DNA from: Lachnospiraceae bacterium
GTDB taxonomy: Bacteria > Bacillota > Clostridia > Lachnospirales > Lachnospiraceae
Direction: 5' to 3'
Assembly (NCBI GenBank): GCA_015056945.1
Contig: SVFH01000003.1
Span: forward strand, 1-64,000
Length of the DNA: 64,000 nt
Both the position numbers and the translations under genes were made by a program. Shown here piece after piece: positions 33,288 to 44,229 of the stretch; positions within the stretch are counted from its first letter, which is position 1; every line of letters starts with the position of its first letter. The notes beneath the pieces are model-generated. The model was not told the origin of the DNA. It was given only the letters and a program-made list of their open reading frames with translations, and did not search any database.

Positions 33288-33516
33288 GTGCACCTCCTGT
33301 TTATTTGATTCATCGCGGATTGCTATGAATAGAAAAATCAAAACATATTCTAGTTTATTGTACCACAGAAAGGCCTGATGGGAAAGTAGAAAAGTATACA
33401 AGAAAAAAATGACAATCAGGCGATTTTATGCTATGATAATCTTGCGTATTGTGGGTTGCATGCGCAAGTGAAAGATGCATGTTACATTCTGGAAGGAAAG
33501 ATTGGAAGGGACGTAA

Positions 33517-34302
33517 ATGGGGAAATATTTAATTATTCCGGATATGGAGCGATTGGAAGAAAGCATCTGCCTGGCCAAAGAGTATGATTTGGGTTTTGAG
33601 GTGAATGATTTTTTTGAGCCGAATTTGCAAAAGGAACCGGAACGGAAAGAGATATTAATACAGCGTTATACGGAATGTGAGCGGCGCGAACCGTTTACGA
33701 TGCACGGATGCTTTCATGATGTTTTAATCTTTAGTGAAGATGATGAAATTCGCCAAATTTCTGAGAAAAGAGCGGAAGACAGTATTGTGACGGCACAAAG
33801 AATCGGTGCAAAGGCGGTTATTTTCCATACGAATATCAATCCGGCATTGAATGCACAAGCTTATCGTGAGAGATGGATCTTTTGCAATTATCATTTTTGG
33901 ATGAGGATGTGTGAAAGGTATCCGTCGATAAACATATATCTGGAAAATATGTTTGAGCATACGCCGGTTTTGTTAAAAGAACTCTGTGAAAAGATGCAGG
34001 ATGTACCGAATTTCGGCGTGACGTTGGATTATGCGCATGCGTCGCTTTTTGGCGATGATACAGAAGTCTGGGCACGTGAGTTATCGCCTTATATCAGACA
34101 TGTTCATATCAATGACCATGACGGTGTGAATGATTTGCATCTGGCAGTAGGGACCGGTGTGATTGACTGGAAGGCATTTCTCGAGTTCCGTGCGAAGTAT
34201 TTTCCCGAAGCGACGGTTTTGATTGAAACATCGGATTTGCAGGCGCAACGTGAGTCGCTGAAATATTTGTGTGAAAAAGGAATGATACCATGTCAGTTTT
34301 GA
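33517..34302 (+). CDS. Sugar phosphate isomerase/epimerase-like TIM-barrel protein
   Basis: AP-endonuclease-2-like motifs (NIYLENMFEH, GVTLDYAHAS, HVHINDHDG). Confidence 0.8.
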   Translation: MGKYLIIPDMERLEESICLAKEYDLGFEVNDFFEPNLQKEPERKEILIQRYTECERREPFTMHGCFHDVLIFSEDDEIRQISEKRAEDSIVTAQRIGAKAVIFHTNINPALNAQAYRERWIFCNYHFWMRMCERYPSINIYLENMFEHTPVLLKELCEKMQDVPNFGVTLDYAHASLFGDDTEVWARELSPYIRHVHINDHDGVNDLHLAVGTGVIDWKAFLEFRAKYFPEATVLIETSDLQAQRESLKYLCEKGMIPCQF

Positions 34303-36131
34303 AAAAAAATAAGACAATAATCGCAACGATTGTCTGTCTGATTCTTGCATATCTTGTAGTTCTTTCATACGGACGTATTTGTCTTCTTGAAGGAGCGGGA
34401 AGCTATTACGGCGGGAAGTATTTCGGCTATAATGCCGGGTCCGTGGTTATGTATATCGGAGCTGTTGTATTGCAACTTCGTTTTTGGAAATCGGACAATG
34501 TCCGTTCCAAATGGACGGCCGTTTTTGGGGGAGTGCCTCTTGCGGCGGCTGTAGTATATGGTGCGTATGCACACTTTGTGAATAATATTTTTATTTCTTT
34601 TAGGACAAGTCTTTTACAACTGGGAATGATTGCAGCGTTTAGCACGGTTGCGATACCGCTTTTTCATGAATTTTTTGGATTGATGGACTTGATTGCGAAG
34701 AAAATATCCGCACGGGAGGGATTAAGAAAGGAACCGTTGCCGGCAGGAAAAAAGGTTCGTTTTTTTCTGATATCATGGTTGGCGGTTTTTTTGGCGTTTA
34801 TGCCGCTGTTCCTCTGTGAATGGCCGGGTAATTTCAACGTGGATGCGCCCTATCAGTTACTAAATGTGATTACGGGAGATTACAAAACGCATCATCCGCT
34901 GGCGCACACCCTTTTGATGGGAACTGCATATAAGTTCGGCTGCAGTATCGGAAATGCGGCGATGGGCTATCAGATTTATACGCTGATTCAAATGCTTGTC
35001 TTAAGCAGTTCTTTTGCCTATGCCGGGTTGTATCTGTATGGCAAATTTAAGACGAAAACGGTGTGGTTGCCGATTCTTCTTTGGTATGCACTTTTTCCGA
35101 TGCACATGGTGTTTGCGATTACATCTACCAAGGATGTTTTATTTGCAGCATTTTTTGTATATTTTACCGTGTTCGTCATTCGCTTTTTTACGGATGGTGT
35201 GCGGTTTAGATGGTTTGATTATGTGGGATTTATACTCAGTGGTACGGGTGCCCTTTTGTATCGTAACAATATGAGTTATGCATTGATTTTGGCCGGTGTT
35301 TTTGTGGTCCTTCTGATAAAAGGCGGTAAAAAGAAACTGCTTGCTGCAGGGCTGATTATTGCTATTTACCTGTCCGCAAATTTGTGCAACGGTATTATGG
35401 TTTCGGCGACAAATGCTTATGAGGGCGGAAAGTATCGTGAGACACTTTCCATTCCGCTTCAGTGCCTGGCGCGTGTGGCAGATTACAGGCGTGATGAACT
35501 GGATGACGGACTATATGAAGAAATTTGTATGTATATGGAGCCGGATAAAATCGATGCATACAATCCGTATGTATCCGATGCTGTGAAAAATACGGCAAAT
35601 GAAGAACTGTTGCGGACGAATCTTTTTAATTTCCTAAAGTTGTTTGTTAAGGTCGGCATACAATTTCCTGATGAATATTTGGAGAGTGTGATTACCAATA
35701 CTTTTGGATACTGGTATCCGCTGCCGCAGGGATTCTACGTGAGTGCGGATGTTGCAACGTACCATACGCTGATTGGTATGGGAGAGGAAATTGAGAAACA
35801 ATCAAAACTTCCGTTTGGTACGGAGGCGTTTCAATGGATGTTCTGGGCGCAGAATTACAGAAATCTTCCGTTGGTGGGATTTTTCTTCCGCAATGCGATA
35901 TATTTCTGGGGATTGGTTGCATATATGCTCTGGTGCCTGAAACAACAAAGAAGAGAATTGTGGGCTCCCGGAATATTTGCCTTTGTATATTTTGCAAGTT
36001 GTTTTGCAGGACCGATGGCAGCTCTGCGGTATATTTACTGCATTGTTGCGGTGATGCCTTTGTTGCTTGGCCTGATGTTGCGCCACGCAGCGCATGATTT
36101 GCCGGAACAGAATCCTGTTAAGGATACATGA
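34290..36131 (+). CDS. Large multi-TM membrane protein (DUF6020-like)
   Basis: Many TM helices; FNVDAPYQLLNVITGDYKTHHPLAHTLLMG; overlaps the upstream gene. Confidence 0.7.
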   Translation: MSVLKKNKTIIATIVCLILAYLVVLSYGRICLLEGAGSYYGGKYFGYNAGSVVMYIGAVVLQLRFWKSDNVRSKWTAVFGGVPLAAAVVYGAYAHFVNNIFISFRTSLLQLGMIAAFSTVAIPLFHEFFGLMDLIAKKISAREGLRKEPLPAGKKVRFFLISWLAVFLAFMPLFLCEWPGNFNVDAPYQLLNVITGDYKTHHPLAHTLLMGTAYKFGCSIGNAAMGYQIYTLIQMLVLSSSFAYAGLYLYGKFKTKTVWLPILLWYALFPMHMVFAITSTKDVLFAAFFVYFTVFVIRFFTDGVRFRWFDYVGFILSGTGALLYRNNMSYALILAGVFVVLLIKGGKKKLLAAGLIIAIYLSANLCNGIMVSATNAYEGGKYRETLSIPLQCLARVADYRRDELDDGLYEEICMYMEPDKIDAYNPYVSDAVKNTANEELLRTNLFNFLKLFVKVGIQFPDEYLESVITNTFGYWYPLPQGFYVSADVATYHTLIGMGEEIEKQSKLPFGTEAFQWMFWAQNYRNLPLVGFFFRNAIYFWGLVAYMLWCLKQQRRELWAPGIFAFVYFASCFAGPMAALRYIYCIVAVMPLLLGLMLRHAAHDLPEQNPVKDT

Positions 36132-36223
36132 AAATCAGGTTGACAAGCGTACGGGATATGTTACAGAATAAAAAGTGAAAAATAGAGAAAAGAGAATGCC
36201 ATAAAGGGCACGGAGGAACCGAA

Positions 36224-37486
36224 ATGAAAGAATTTTACAATTCACTGACTTTCGATGGAACGGATTATCAGATGCAGTCCGTTAACTTAAGAGATTTTAG
36301 CGAGAAAACAGCGACCCCTTTTTATATTTATGACATGAATTATATCATTAACAAATATGAACGTTTGAAAATGTGTTTTCCGTATGAAAGTGTGCGTATT
36401 TTTTATGCCATGAAGGCAAATTACAATCCGCATATTTTAAAGATTATGAAGGAGCATAATTTCTGTTTGGATACTGTCAGCCCGGCAGAAGTAATCCTTG
36501 CCAAAAAGATCGGGTTTGATGCGAAGAATATTCTTTTTACAGCGAATAACATGACTGATGCTGAGATGAAGACGGTAAAGGAGCAGGGTGTCTTATTTAA
36601 CATTGATTCCCTGTATCGTTTGGAGCGTTTTGGTAAGGCTTATCCCGGAAGCGAAGTGTGTATCCGTATTAATCCCGATGTTGTTGCAGGTGAGAATGAC
36701 AAGGTTGCGACTGCAGGTGATTTGAGTAAGTTCGGTATCCTTTTGGGAGATGTGCAGAAGGCAGTTGCGATTGCGAAAGAGTACGATCTTAAGATTGTCG
36801 GTGTACATGAGCATACCGGAAGCGGAATTGCGGATACGGGCAAGGTTTTTGAGAGTATGGTAAATCTTCTTCAGATTATTAATCCGACCGATTTCCCGGA
36901 TTTGGAATTCGTGGATTTCGGTGGCGGATTCAAGGTGCCTTACGAGCCGGATGAGAAGGAGAACGATTATGAAGAATTCGGCGCGAAAGCAGTGGAACTT
37001 TTCAGAACGCATTGTGAGAGATATGGCAAAGCATTGAAATTGTATTTTGAGCCGGGGAAATTTACTATGGCCGACAGCGCATGTATGGTTCTTCAGGCAA
37101 ATACAGTGAAGAATAACAAGGGGCGTTTGATTGTCGGAACCGATTCCGGTTTCCCGCATTTGATCCGTCCGGTATTGTACGGCGCATATCATCATGTTGT
37201 GAATTTAAGCAATCCGCAGGGTGAGGTTAAGGTATATGATATATATGGTAACACCTGTGAATCCGGTGATTGTTTTGCAATGCAGAGAGAACTTCCGGAA
37301 ATCCGTCCGGGAGATTATCTTGCAATCATGAATGCGGGTGCGTATTGCCGTTCCATGGCGTCTGAGTATAACTTAAGACCGTTGCCGGCAGAATATGTGA
37401 TTTATGATGGTGAAGTTATTACCGCAAAGAAGAAATTAAGTCATGAGGAGCTGGCTGAGCGTATTTTAAAGGATTACGGAATGTAA
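36224..37486 (+). CDS. lysA: Diaminopimelate decarboxylase
   Basis: FYAMKANYNPHILK PLP lysine, GVHEHTGSGI, VDFGGGFKVPYEP, CESGDCFA, NAGAYCRSMASEYN. Confidence 0.88.
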   Translation: MKEFYNSLTFDGTDYQMQSVNLRDFSEKTATPFYIYDMNYIINKYERLKMCFPYESVRIFYAMKANYNPHILKIMKEHNFCLDTVSPAEVILAKKIGFDAKNILFTANNMTDAEMKTVKEQGVLFNIDSLYRLERFGKAYPGSEVCIRINPDVVAGENDKVATAGDLSKFGILLGDVQKAVAIAKEYDLKIVGVHEHTGSGIADTGKVFESMVNLLQIINPTDFPDLEFVDFGGGFKVPYEPDEKENDYEEFGAKAVELFRTHCERYGKALKLYFEPGKFTMADSACMVLQANTVKNNKGRLIVGTDSGFPHLIRPVLYGAYHHVVNLSNPQGEVKVYDIYGNTCESGDCFAMQRELPEIRPGDYLAIMNAGAYCRSMASEYNLRPLPAEYVIYDGEVITAKKKLSHEELAERILKDYGM

Positions 37487-37567
37487 AAAACGCTGTTTAG
37501 GGCGACACAAAATATGGCAAAAAACAGAAAGGAGAGCCGGAGATGATGAATCCGGCGGGATAAAAGA

Positions 37568-39160
37568 ATGGATAAAAAAACATATCTTGAATCCGGTAAG
37601 GGAATACTTGGAATTGAGTTTGGGTCTACAAGAATCAAAGCAGTACTGATTGGGGAAAAACATGAAACACTTGCGCTTGGTACCCATGATTGGGAGAACC
37701 GTCTGGTAGACGGCATTTGGACATATACACTGGAAGATATCTGGGGCGGTTTGCAGGATTGTTATGCAAGTCTTTTGGCAGATGTGAAAGCAAAGTATGG
37801 CATCGGGCTTACGAAATTTTCCGCAATCGGATTTTCTGCTATGATGCATGGTTATCTTGCTTTCGATAAGGATGACAATTTGCTGGTACCTTTCCGTACA
37901 TGGAGAAATACCATTACGGCACAGTCAAGTGCTGTTTTGACGGAGAAGCTGGGTTTCAACATTCCGCAGAGATGGAGTATTTCCCATTTGTATCAGGCTG
38001 TTTTGAACAAAGAAGAGCATGTGAAGGATGTGGCATTTTTCACCACACTTGCAGGGTATATTCATTATAAACTGACAGGTGAGAAAGTACTCGGCGTAGG
38101 TGATGCGTCCGGTATGTTCCCGATTGATGCAAAGACAAATGATTACAATCAGAACATGATAAAAGTATTTGATGAATTAATCGCAGCAGAAGGGTTATCC
38201 TGGAAGCTCGGAGAAATTCTTCCGAAGAGCTTAAATGCAGGTGATGCAGCAGGCGTGCTGACTGCAGAAGGTGCAAAGCTTCTTGATGTTTCCGGTGCGT
38301 TGGAGGCTGGTATTCCGCTTTGCCCTCCCGAGGGTGATGCCGGAACCGGTATGGTGGCAACCAATGCCGTTGCAGTCGGAACCGGTAACGTATCAGCAGG
38401 TACTTCCATTTTCTCCATGATTGTAACCGAGAATGACTTAAAAGGCGTTCATGAAGAAATCGATATGGTTACCACACCCGACGGTAAACCGGTTGCGATG
38501 GTACACTGCAACAACTGTACATCCGACTTAAATGCGTGGGTAAATCTTTTCAAAGAGTTTGCGGATACCTTTGGTATGAATGTAGACATGAATGATTTAT
38601 ACGGTACTCTTTACCGTAAGGCTTTAGAAGGCGATGCGGATTGCGGCGGGCTGGTATCTTTTAACTATTTCTCAGGAGAACCCGTAACCGGTTTTGCTGA
38701 AGGCCGTCCGATGTTTGTGCGTAAGCCGGATGCGAGATTCAATCTTGCAAATTTCATGAGAAGTCATATTTTATCTTCTCTTGCAACGATCAAGATCGGT
38801 AACGATATCTTAATCAAAGAAGAAGGCGTAACCGTAGACTGCATCATGGGTCACGGCGGTCTCTTCAAGACGCCCGTGGTTGGTCAGAAGCTTCTGGCAG
38901 CAGCTTTAAATACTTCCGTAACCGTAATGGATACCGCAAGCGAAGGCGGTCCCTGGGGTATGGCGGTGCTTGCAGCGTATATGGCAAACAAGGCTGACGG
39001 CGAATCCTTAAGCGCATACTTAAACGACAAGGTATTCGCAGGACAGACCGGTACTACTTTGGCTCCGGATGCAGCTGACGTGGCAGGCTTCGATGCCTTC
39101 GTAGAAAGCTACAAGGCTTGCTTTGCGGCAGAACATGGTGCGGTAGATAATTGGAAATAA
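37568..39160 (+). CDS. FGGY-family carbohydrate kinase
   Basis: [15 protein letters not shown]-terminus, [32 protein letters not shown]. Confidence 0.88.
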   Translation: MDKKTYLESGKGILGIEFGSTRIKAVLIGEKHETLALGTHDWENRLVDGIWTYTLEDIWGGLQDCYASLLADVKAKYGIGLTKFSAIGFSAMMHGYLAFDKDDNLLVPFRTWRNTITAQSSAVLTEKLGFNIPQRWSISHLYQAVLNKEEHVKDVAFFTTLAGYIHYKLTGEKVLGVGDASGMFPIDAKTNDYNQNMIKVFDELIAAEGLSWKLGEILPKSLNAGDAAGVLTAEGAKLLDVSGALEAGIPLCPPEGDAGTGMVATNAVAVGTGNVSAGTSIFSMIVTENDLKGVHEEIDMVTTPDGKPVAMVHCNNCTSDLNAWVNLFKEFADTFGMNVDMNDLYGTLYRKALEGDADCGGLVSFNYFSGEPVTGFAEGRPMFVRKPDARFNLANFMRSHILSSLATIKIGNDILIKEEGVTVDCIMGHGGLFKTPVVGQKLLAAALNTSVTVMDTASEGGPWGMAVLAAYMANKADGESLSAYLNDKVFAGQTGTTLAPDAADVAGFDAFVESYKACFAAEHGAVDNWK

Positions 39161-39186
39161 TTGGAGAATGTAGTTTTATAGAAAGT

Positions 39187-39215
39187 AAAGGGCAATTCGA
39201 AAAGAATTGTCCTTT
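39187..39215 (+). terminator. Rho-independent terminator-like hairpin
   Basis: AAAGGGCAATTC-GAAAA-GAATTGTCCTTT. Confidence 0.6.
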
Positions 39216-39247
39216 GCACTATACGGAAAGTGATGGGAGAACCGTAA

Positions 39248-39643
39248 ATGATATACAAGTACAACGAGCCCGTATCAGCGAAAGCACTATCCGATTTGCG
39301 TGAAGCTGTGGGTTGGAACAGAATGGAAAAGGAATACGCCAATCCTTTATTGACATCATATTATCATATTGCTGTTTATGAAAAGGAGGAGCTGGTTGGC
39401 TATATTGATTGTGTGTCTAACGGCGTTACAGATGCGTACATTCAGGATTTGATGGTTCATCCGGATTATCAGGGCAAAGGAGTCGGTACTGATTTGATGA
39501 ATAAGATGATTCAGTATCTGAAAGAAAAACGGATATATATAATATCAGTTGTTTTTGAAGAATGTTTAAAGCCGTTTTATGATAAATTTGGTTTTTATAA
39601 TATGCTTTGCGGCCAGATGGAAACTTATAACGGTGATTCGTGA
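39248..39643 (+). CDS. GNAT family N-acetyltransferase
   Basis: YIQDLMVHPDYQGKGVGTDLMNKMIQYL motif A. Confidence 0.9.
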   Translation: MIYKYNEPVSAKALSDLREAVGWNRMEKEYANPLLTSYYHIAVYEKEELVGYIDCVSNGVTDAYIQDLMVHPDYQGKGVGTDLMNKMIQYLKEKRIYIISVVFEECLKPFYDKFGFYNMLCGQMETYNGDS

Positions 39644-39681
39644 CGGTGTAATTTAGTAAGAATGTGATAGGAGAGCATACT

Positions 39682-39966
39682 ATGGAATTTATGGGTAAAG
39701 AATTAGAGGAAATTGTTGTGACGCTTCCGTATGAAGATGGTACAAGCTTGGATTGCGGCGTGTATTCATATTTTGAAGTGAATAACAAAAAATATTTCGC
39801 ATTACTTCCGCTGAAAGGGGAAAAGGAGTTAGATTTCTCTCGCAGCTACATGCTTTATGAAGTGGAGGAAGACGAGGAGAATAATCCTGTCGTTTTGTAT
39901 ATAGAGGATGATTTGGAGTATGCTGTTGCGGCACAGTATTTCTCGGAGAAGTTGGAGAAGAAGTAG
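39682..39966 (+). CDS. DUF1292-like protein
   Basis: Short acidic ORF (FEVNNKKYFALLPL...VVLYIEDD); start refined to ATG 39682. Confidence 0.7.
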   Translation: MEFMGKELEEIVVTLPYEDGTSLDCGVYSYFEVNNKKYFALLPLKGEKELDFSRSYMLYEVEEDEENNPVVLYIEDDLEYAVAAQYFSEKLEKK

Positions 39967-40007
39967 GTACATTGCCAAAAAGACTGTAAGTGCAAAAGGA
40001 GGTTTAT

Positions 40008-40775
40008 ATGAAGAACAAGGTATTATTTATTGGGGAAGATAACAAGACAAACAATGAATTGTTTCAGTTATTAAACTGGAGATTTCAGGTGACCTACTAT
40101 AATGATCCGGTGAGTTTTACCTATGAGGAATTAAAAGAAGGGAATCCGGCGGTACTGATTGTCAGTATGGTGGGAAACAGACAGGATTATCATGAACTGT
40201 TTGACTATATGATGAAGGAGTGCAGGGAAACACCGGTCATTACCATTAGTACCAAAACAGAAAGTGAAGCCTACGAGTCTTATTATGATAATAAGCAGTT
40301 TGTGAAAATATTACGGCCCATTTTAGGAAAAAGGGTATTGGAAATCTGCCGTAAGGTAATTGTAGGAAGTGATTATCAGGACGAGGAAGAGGAGACTTCT
40401 AAACATGGTGAGAAAAGGCATATTCTTGTAGTCGATGACAATGCCATGGTATTGCGCAACATTAAAAGTGTTTTGGAGAGTCAATATTCGGTAGCGGTAG
40501 CACCTTCGGGTGTACATGCCTTTTTGTCTATGGGCAAAAAAATGCCGGATCTGATTTTGCTGGATTATGAAATGCCCGGCATGAACGGAAAAGAGGTTTT
40601 GGAGAAGATTCAGGAAGATGAGGAACTGAAGGAAATTCCGGTACTGTTTTTAACAAGTATGGATAACAGGGATACTGTTTTGAAACTTTTGACACTGAGA
40701 CCGGCAGGCTATATATTAAAACCGCCTGATTTCCAAATGTTACTTGAGAAGATTGAGAATATTATCGGAAAGTAG
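40008..40775 (+). CDS. Response regulator: degenerate receiver-like domain plus canonical REC, no output domain
   Basis: C-terminal REC (HILVVDDN, LILLDYEMPGMNG, FLTS); N-terminal region resembles REC without the phospho-Asp. Confidence 0.85.
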   Translation: MKNKVLFIGEDNKTNNELFQLLNWRFQVTYYNDPVSFTYEELKEGNPAVLIVSMVGNRQDYHELFDYMMKECRETPVITISTKTESEAYESYYDNKQFVKILRPILGKRVLEICRKVIVGSDYQDEEEETSKHGEKRHILVVDDNAMVLRNIKSVLESQYSVAVAPSGVHAFLSMGKKMPDLILLDYEMPGMNGKEVLEKIQEDEELKEIPVLFLTSMDNRDTVLKLLTLRPAGYILKPPDFQMLLEKIENIIGK

Positions 40776-40783
40776 GGATTGGC

Positions 40784-43261
40784 ATGTATAAGACACAGGT
40801 TGCTTGCGCCATATTTATTTTATATATCGGAATACTATATTTTTGGTCAGCCGGAAAAAAAACAGAATCCTCCAAGTGGTTTGTGGCTCTTTTGTCCTGT
40901 TCTTTTTTTCAGTTGATATTTGATGCCTGCTCCGTGTATACGGTTAATCATCTGGAAACGGTTTCGCCGATTTTAAATCGCGTAATACATATTATTTTTC
41001 TTGGTCTTTTGCAGGTGATGTTTTATCTTGCATATCGTTATCTGGAGATCATAATTGAAGAGGAAATCGGAAGGAAGATACGAAAATACCGTTTTAGTAT
41101 CATTCCTTTGTTACTTACCATGGCAGGTAACATTTTTTTGCCGGTGTATTACGTGGAGTCAGCCAGAAGTAATTATTCTTACGGACCATCTGTATATATG
41201 ACATATATAGGCGTAGCAGTATATGTTTTATTTATTATCTTCTTGATGGTTCGATACAGGAAACAGATTCCGCAGAAAAAGAAGCGTGCAATTTATGTGG
41301 CCCTTTGGAGTGAAATTCCGGTGGCAGTATATCAGATTATGATTCCGGATTCTTTGATTACCTGCGTCGGAATTGTATTGTTTATTACCGGTATTTATAT
41401 GACCACGGAGAATCCGGATGCTGTATTGGCAGAGCAGCTGGAGAAGGAAAAAAGACGTGCGGATAGTGCCAATGCGGCAAAGACCAACTTTCTTGCCAAC
41501 ATGTCCCATGAAATAAGAACGCCTATCAATGCAGTTCTGGGTATGAATGAGCTGATTATGCGTGAAAGTAAAGAAGCGGACATTAAGAAATATGCGCTTA
41601 ATGTGGACAGGGCAGCAAAATCACTCCTCAGCATCATTAATGATATTTTGGATATTACCAAAATCGAAGCAGGTAAACTGAAAGTGATTTCCGCTGAATA
41701 TAGTGTGGAATCCGTACTTCGGGATGTTATCACCATGATTTCCTTTAAGGCAAATGTAAAGGACTTAGCGTTTAAGGTACAGGTAGATGAAAATATTCCC
41801 GCAATGCTGATGGGGGACGATATCCGTCTTCGTCAGATTCTGGTTAATCTGCTGAATAATGCCGTAAAGTATACGCAGAAGGGCAGTGTAACTCTGAAAG
41901 TAACCATGCTTCCGGTTGAAGGGGACAAGGCAAGAATCCGCTTCCTTGTCAAGGATACGGGTATTGGTATCAAAGAAGAAGATATGGAGAAGCTTTGTGC
42001 TCCCTTTGAGCGTATTGAAGAGAAAAGAAACCGCAATATTGAAGGAACAGGTCTTGGAATGAGCATTACCAAGCAATTGTTGGAATTGTTAAATAGTCGT
42101 CTGGAGATAAACAGTGTGTATGGAGAGGGGTCTGAATTTGCCTTTGAACTGTGTCAGGAAATTGTAGATAGTACTCCCATTGGTCCCATGGAGGAGACGA
42201 AGTTAGAAGAAGCTTCCGAGTATCGTCAGAGTTTTGAAGCTCCGGAGGCCGGAATTCTTGTGGTGGATGACAATGAACTGAACCGCAAAGTATTTGCAGG
42301 CTTGTTGAAAGCAACCAGAGTGCAGATTGATGAGGCGTGCGGTGGCAGAGAGTGTCTTAGTAAAGTGCAGGAGAAAAAGTACGATATTATTTTCCTGGAC
42401 CACATGATGCCGGATATGGATGGTATGGAAACACTGCATGCCATGAAAGAACTGGGAGAGTTTCCTTCCAAGGAAGCACCGGTGGTGATTCTTACGGCAA
42501 ATGCCATTGTGGGAGCAAGAGAAAAGTATCTGGAAGAAGGCTTTGATGCCTTTTTGGCCAAGCCCATTGATTATAAAAAGCTGGAAGCTTTAGTGGCAGA
42601 ATTGCTGGATGAATCTTTGGTTCAGGTCGTTTCCGTTCCAGGGGATTATAGGGCTGAATCTGTTGAGAACTCAGAATTACCGTCGATAGAGGGTCTTGAC
42701 TGGAACTATGCCGGCCAGCATTTTCAGGATACAGAGTCTATGCTTGAGACGGTGCGGTTTTTTGCTGATTCATTGGAGTTTGAGGCTCAAACGCTATTCG
42801 TACTTTCAACAGATATTGCAACGGAAGAAGGCAGGAAAGCTTATTGTACAAAGGTTCACAGCATGAAAAATTCCGCAGCAACAATCGGTATTATTCCGTT
42901 GGCAGGTATGGCTAAGGTTTTGGAGGATGCAGCAAGAGGCGGTGAGGTAGAGGTCCTTCAAAGCGTGACACCGGTATTTTTATCAACCTGGCGTTCTTAT
43001 GGAGATAAGCTGGCAGCAGTAGTGAAGCGTAATGCAGGCAAAAAGAATGCAAAGGAACACAAGGAAGAAATTGATTCCTTGTTGGTGCAAGTACGTACCG
43101 CAGCAGAGGATATGGATATTGATGCATTGGATTTGTTGTGGAAGCAGCTGGCAGAATTTGAATGTGAGGGAGAATTGGCAGAATTCATGGACAGGATTCA
43201 CAAAGCGATTGTGGAGTTTGATGTGGACTATTTACAGGAAGCTGTTCAGAATAAGAAGTAA
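40784..43261 (+). CDS. Hybrid sensor histidine kinase (TM sensor, HisKA, HATPase, REC, Hpt)
   Basis: FLANMSHEIRTPINAVLG, NAVKYTQKGSV/GTGLGMSI, YDIIFLDHMMPDMDG, Hpt VHSMKNSAATIG. Confidence 0.93.
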   Translation: MYKTQVACAIFILYIGILYFWSAGKKTESSKWFVALLSCSFFQLIFDACSVYTVNHLETVSPILNRVIHIIFLGLLQVMFYLAYRYLEIIIEEEIGRKIRKYRFSIIPLLLTMAGNIFLPVYYVESARSNYSYGPSVYMTYIGVAVYVLFIIFLMVRYRKQIPQKKKRAIYVALWSEIPVAVYQIMIPDSLITCVGIVLFITGIYMTTENPDAVLAEQLEKEKRRADSANAAKTNFLANMSHEIRTPINAVLGMNELIMRESKEADIKKYALNVDRAAKSLLSIINDILDITKIEAGKLKVISAEYSVESVLRDVITMISFKANVKDLAFKVQVDENIPAMLMGDDIRLRQILVNLLNNAVKYTQKGSVTLKVTMLPVEGDKARIRFLVKDTGIGIKEEDMEKLCAPFERIEEKRNRNIEGTGLGMSITKQLLELLNSRLEINSVYGEGSEFAFELCQEIVDSTPIGPMEETKLEEASEYRQSFEAPEAGILVVDDNELNRKVFAGLLKATRVQIDEACGGRECLSKVQEKKYDIIFLDHMMPDMDGMETLHAMKELGEFPSKEAPVVILTANAIVGAREKYLEEGFDAFLAKPIDYKKLEALVAELLDESLVQVVSVPGDYRAESVENSELPSIEGLDWNYAGQHFQDTESMLETVRFFADSLEFEAQTLFVLSTDIATEEGRKAYCTKVHSMKNSAATIGIIPLAGMAKVLEDAARGGEVEVLQSVTPVFLSTWRSYGDKLAAVVKRNAGKKNAKEHKEEIDSLLVQVRTAAEDMDIDALDLLWKQLAEFECEGELAEFMDRIHKAIVEFDVDYLQEAVQNKK

Positions 43262-43345
43262 GGACGGTGAACCATCAAAACGGACAATACTTATTGCAGG
43301 ATAGAGTGAAGAAGTAGGAAGCAAGCAGAGGGAGAGGATAATAGT

Positions 43346-43738
43346 ATGGCAGAACAGGTCAAAAAGTTAGAATCTTTTGCACCGGAAGATGGGCATATTG
43401 AAAGTGTATTGGTTGGAGTGCAAGAACTAAAAGTGTCTTTTCAGGATTGGAGAGGAAAACAATTGGTGATTCTATTTCATGATGTAGAAGAATTTCATGG
43501 TATTGATAGTGCAGAGCAGTGTGTGTTTAATCAAGACATTGGAGAATTTACCACACACGAGCTGGACAATGATTTCAAGGAGTATTGTTTTGTGGGAGCA
43601 TGGGATGAAAATACTTTTCTAAAGATTAGAGGTAAATATATGGAGATATATGAAGTTGGTGTATCTAAGAATATAGAGACAGCATTGTTTGAGGTGGGGT
43701 TAGAATATATTGGCGACCAGTTGCCGGAAATGGAATAA
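43346..43738 (+). CDS. Hypothetical protein
   Basis: ORF with RBS GGGAGAGG; no family recognised. Confidence 0.6.
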   Translation: MAEQVKKLESFAPEDGHIESVLVGVQELKVSFQDWRGKQLVILFHDVEEFHGIDSAEQCVFNQDIGEFTTHELDNDFKEYCFVGAWDENTFLKIRGKYMEIYEVGVSKNIETALFEVGLEYIGDQLPEME

Positions 43739-43763
43739 TAAACTTAAAGAGGTAAGATTAATT

Positions 43764-44213
43764 ATGAACGACAAACAGGCAATAATCTTTATTGGCATAC
43801 AGGCAAGTGGTAAATCGACCTACTATCACCGGTATTTTGGCACGTATGAACATGTGAATCTTGATACATTGCGCACCAGGAATAAAGAGAATTTATTGCT
43901 TCAGGAATGTATTCGGAATGAAAAGTCCTTTGTGGTGGATAATACAAATCCAACATCGCAGGATAGAGAAAAATATATCCGCTTGGCAAGGGACAATGGG
44001 TATTCTGTGGACGGATACTATTTTCAATCGGCTATTGCAAATTGTATGGAGCGTAATCGTTTAAGAGAAGGAAAGGCTCGTGTGCCTGACAAAGCACTGG
44101 CTTGTACCCATAGTAATTTGGAACTTCCAAAACTTGAAGAAGGATTTGATAAATTATACTATGTGCGGATAGAGGATGGAAAATTTGTGACGGAAGAATG
44201 GGACGATAAATAA
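43764..44213 (+). CDS. PNKP/T4-Pnk-like polynucleotide 5'-kinase (AAA_33-type)
   Basis: GIQASGKST P-loop, HVNLDTLR, VVDNTNPTSQDREKYIRLAR, NRLREGKARVP; start refined to ATG 43764. Confidence 0.85.
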   Translation: MNDKQAIIFIGIQASGKSTYYHRYFGTYEHVNLDTLRTRNKENLLLQECIRNEKSFVVDNTNPTSQDREKYIRLARDNGYSVDGYYFQSAIANCMERNRLREGKARVPDKALACTHSNLELPKLEEGFDKLYYVRIEDGKFVTEEWDDK

Positions 44214-44229
44214 TATCGGGAGGTGTAGC

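Noticed and set aside
36593-37195. Long antisense ORF (200 aa, minus strand)
   Set aside because: Fully opposite lysA, whose PLP motifs are clear; no coherent protein features.
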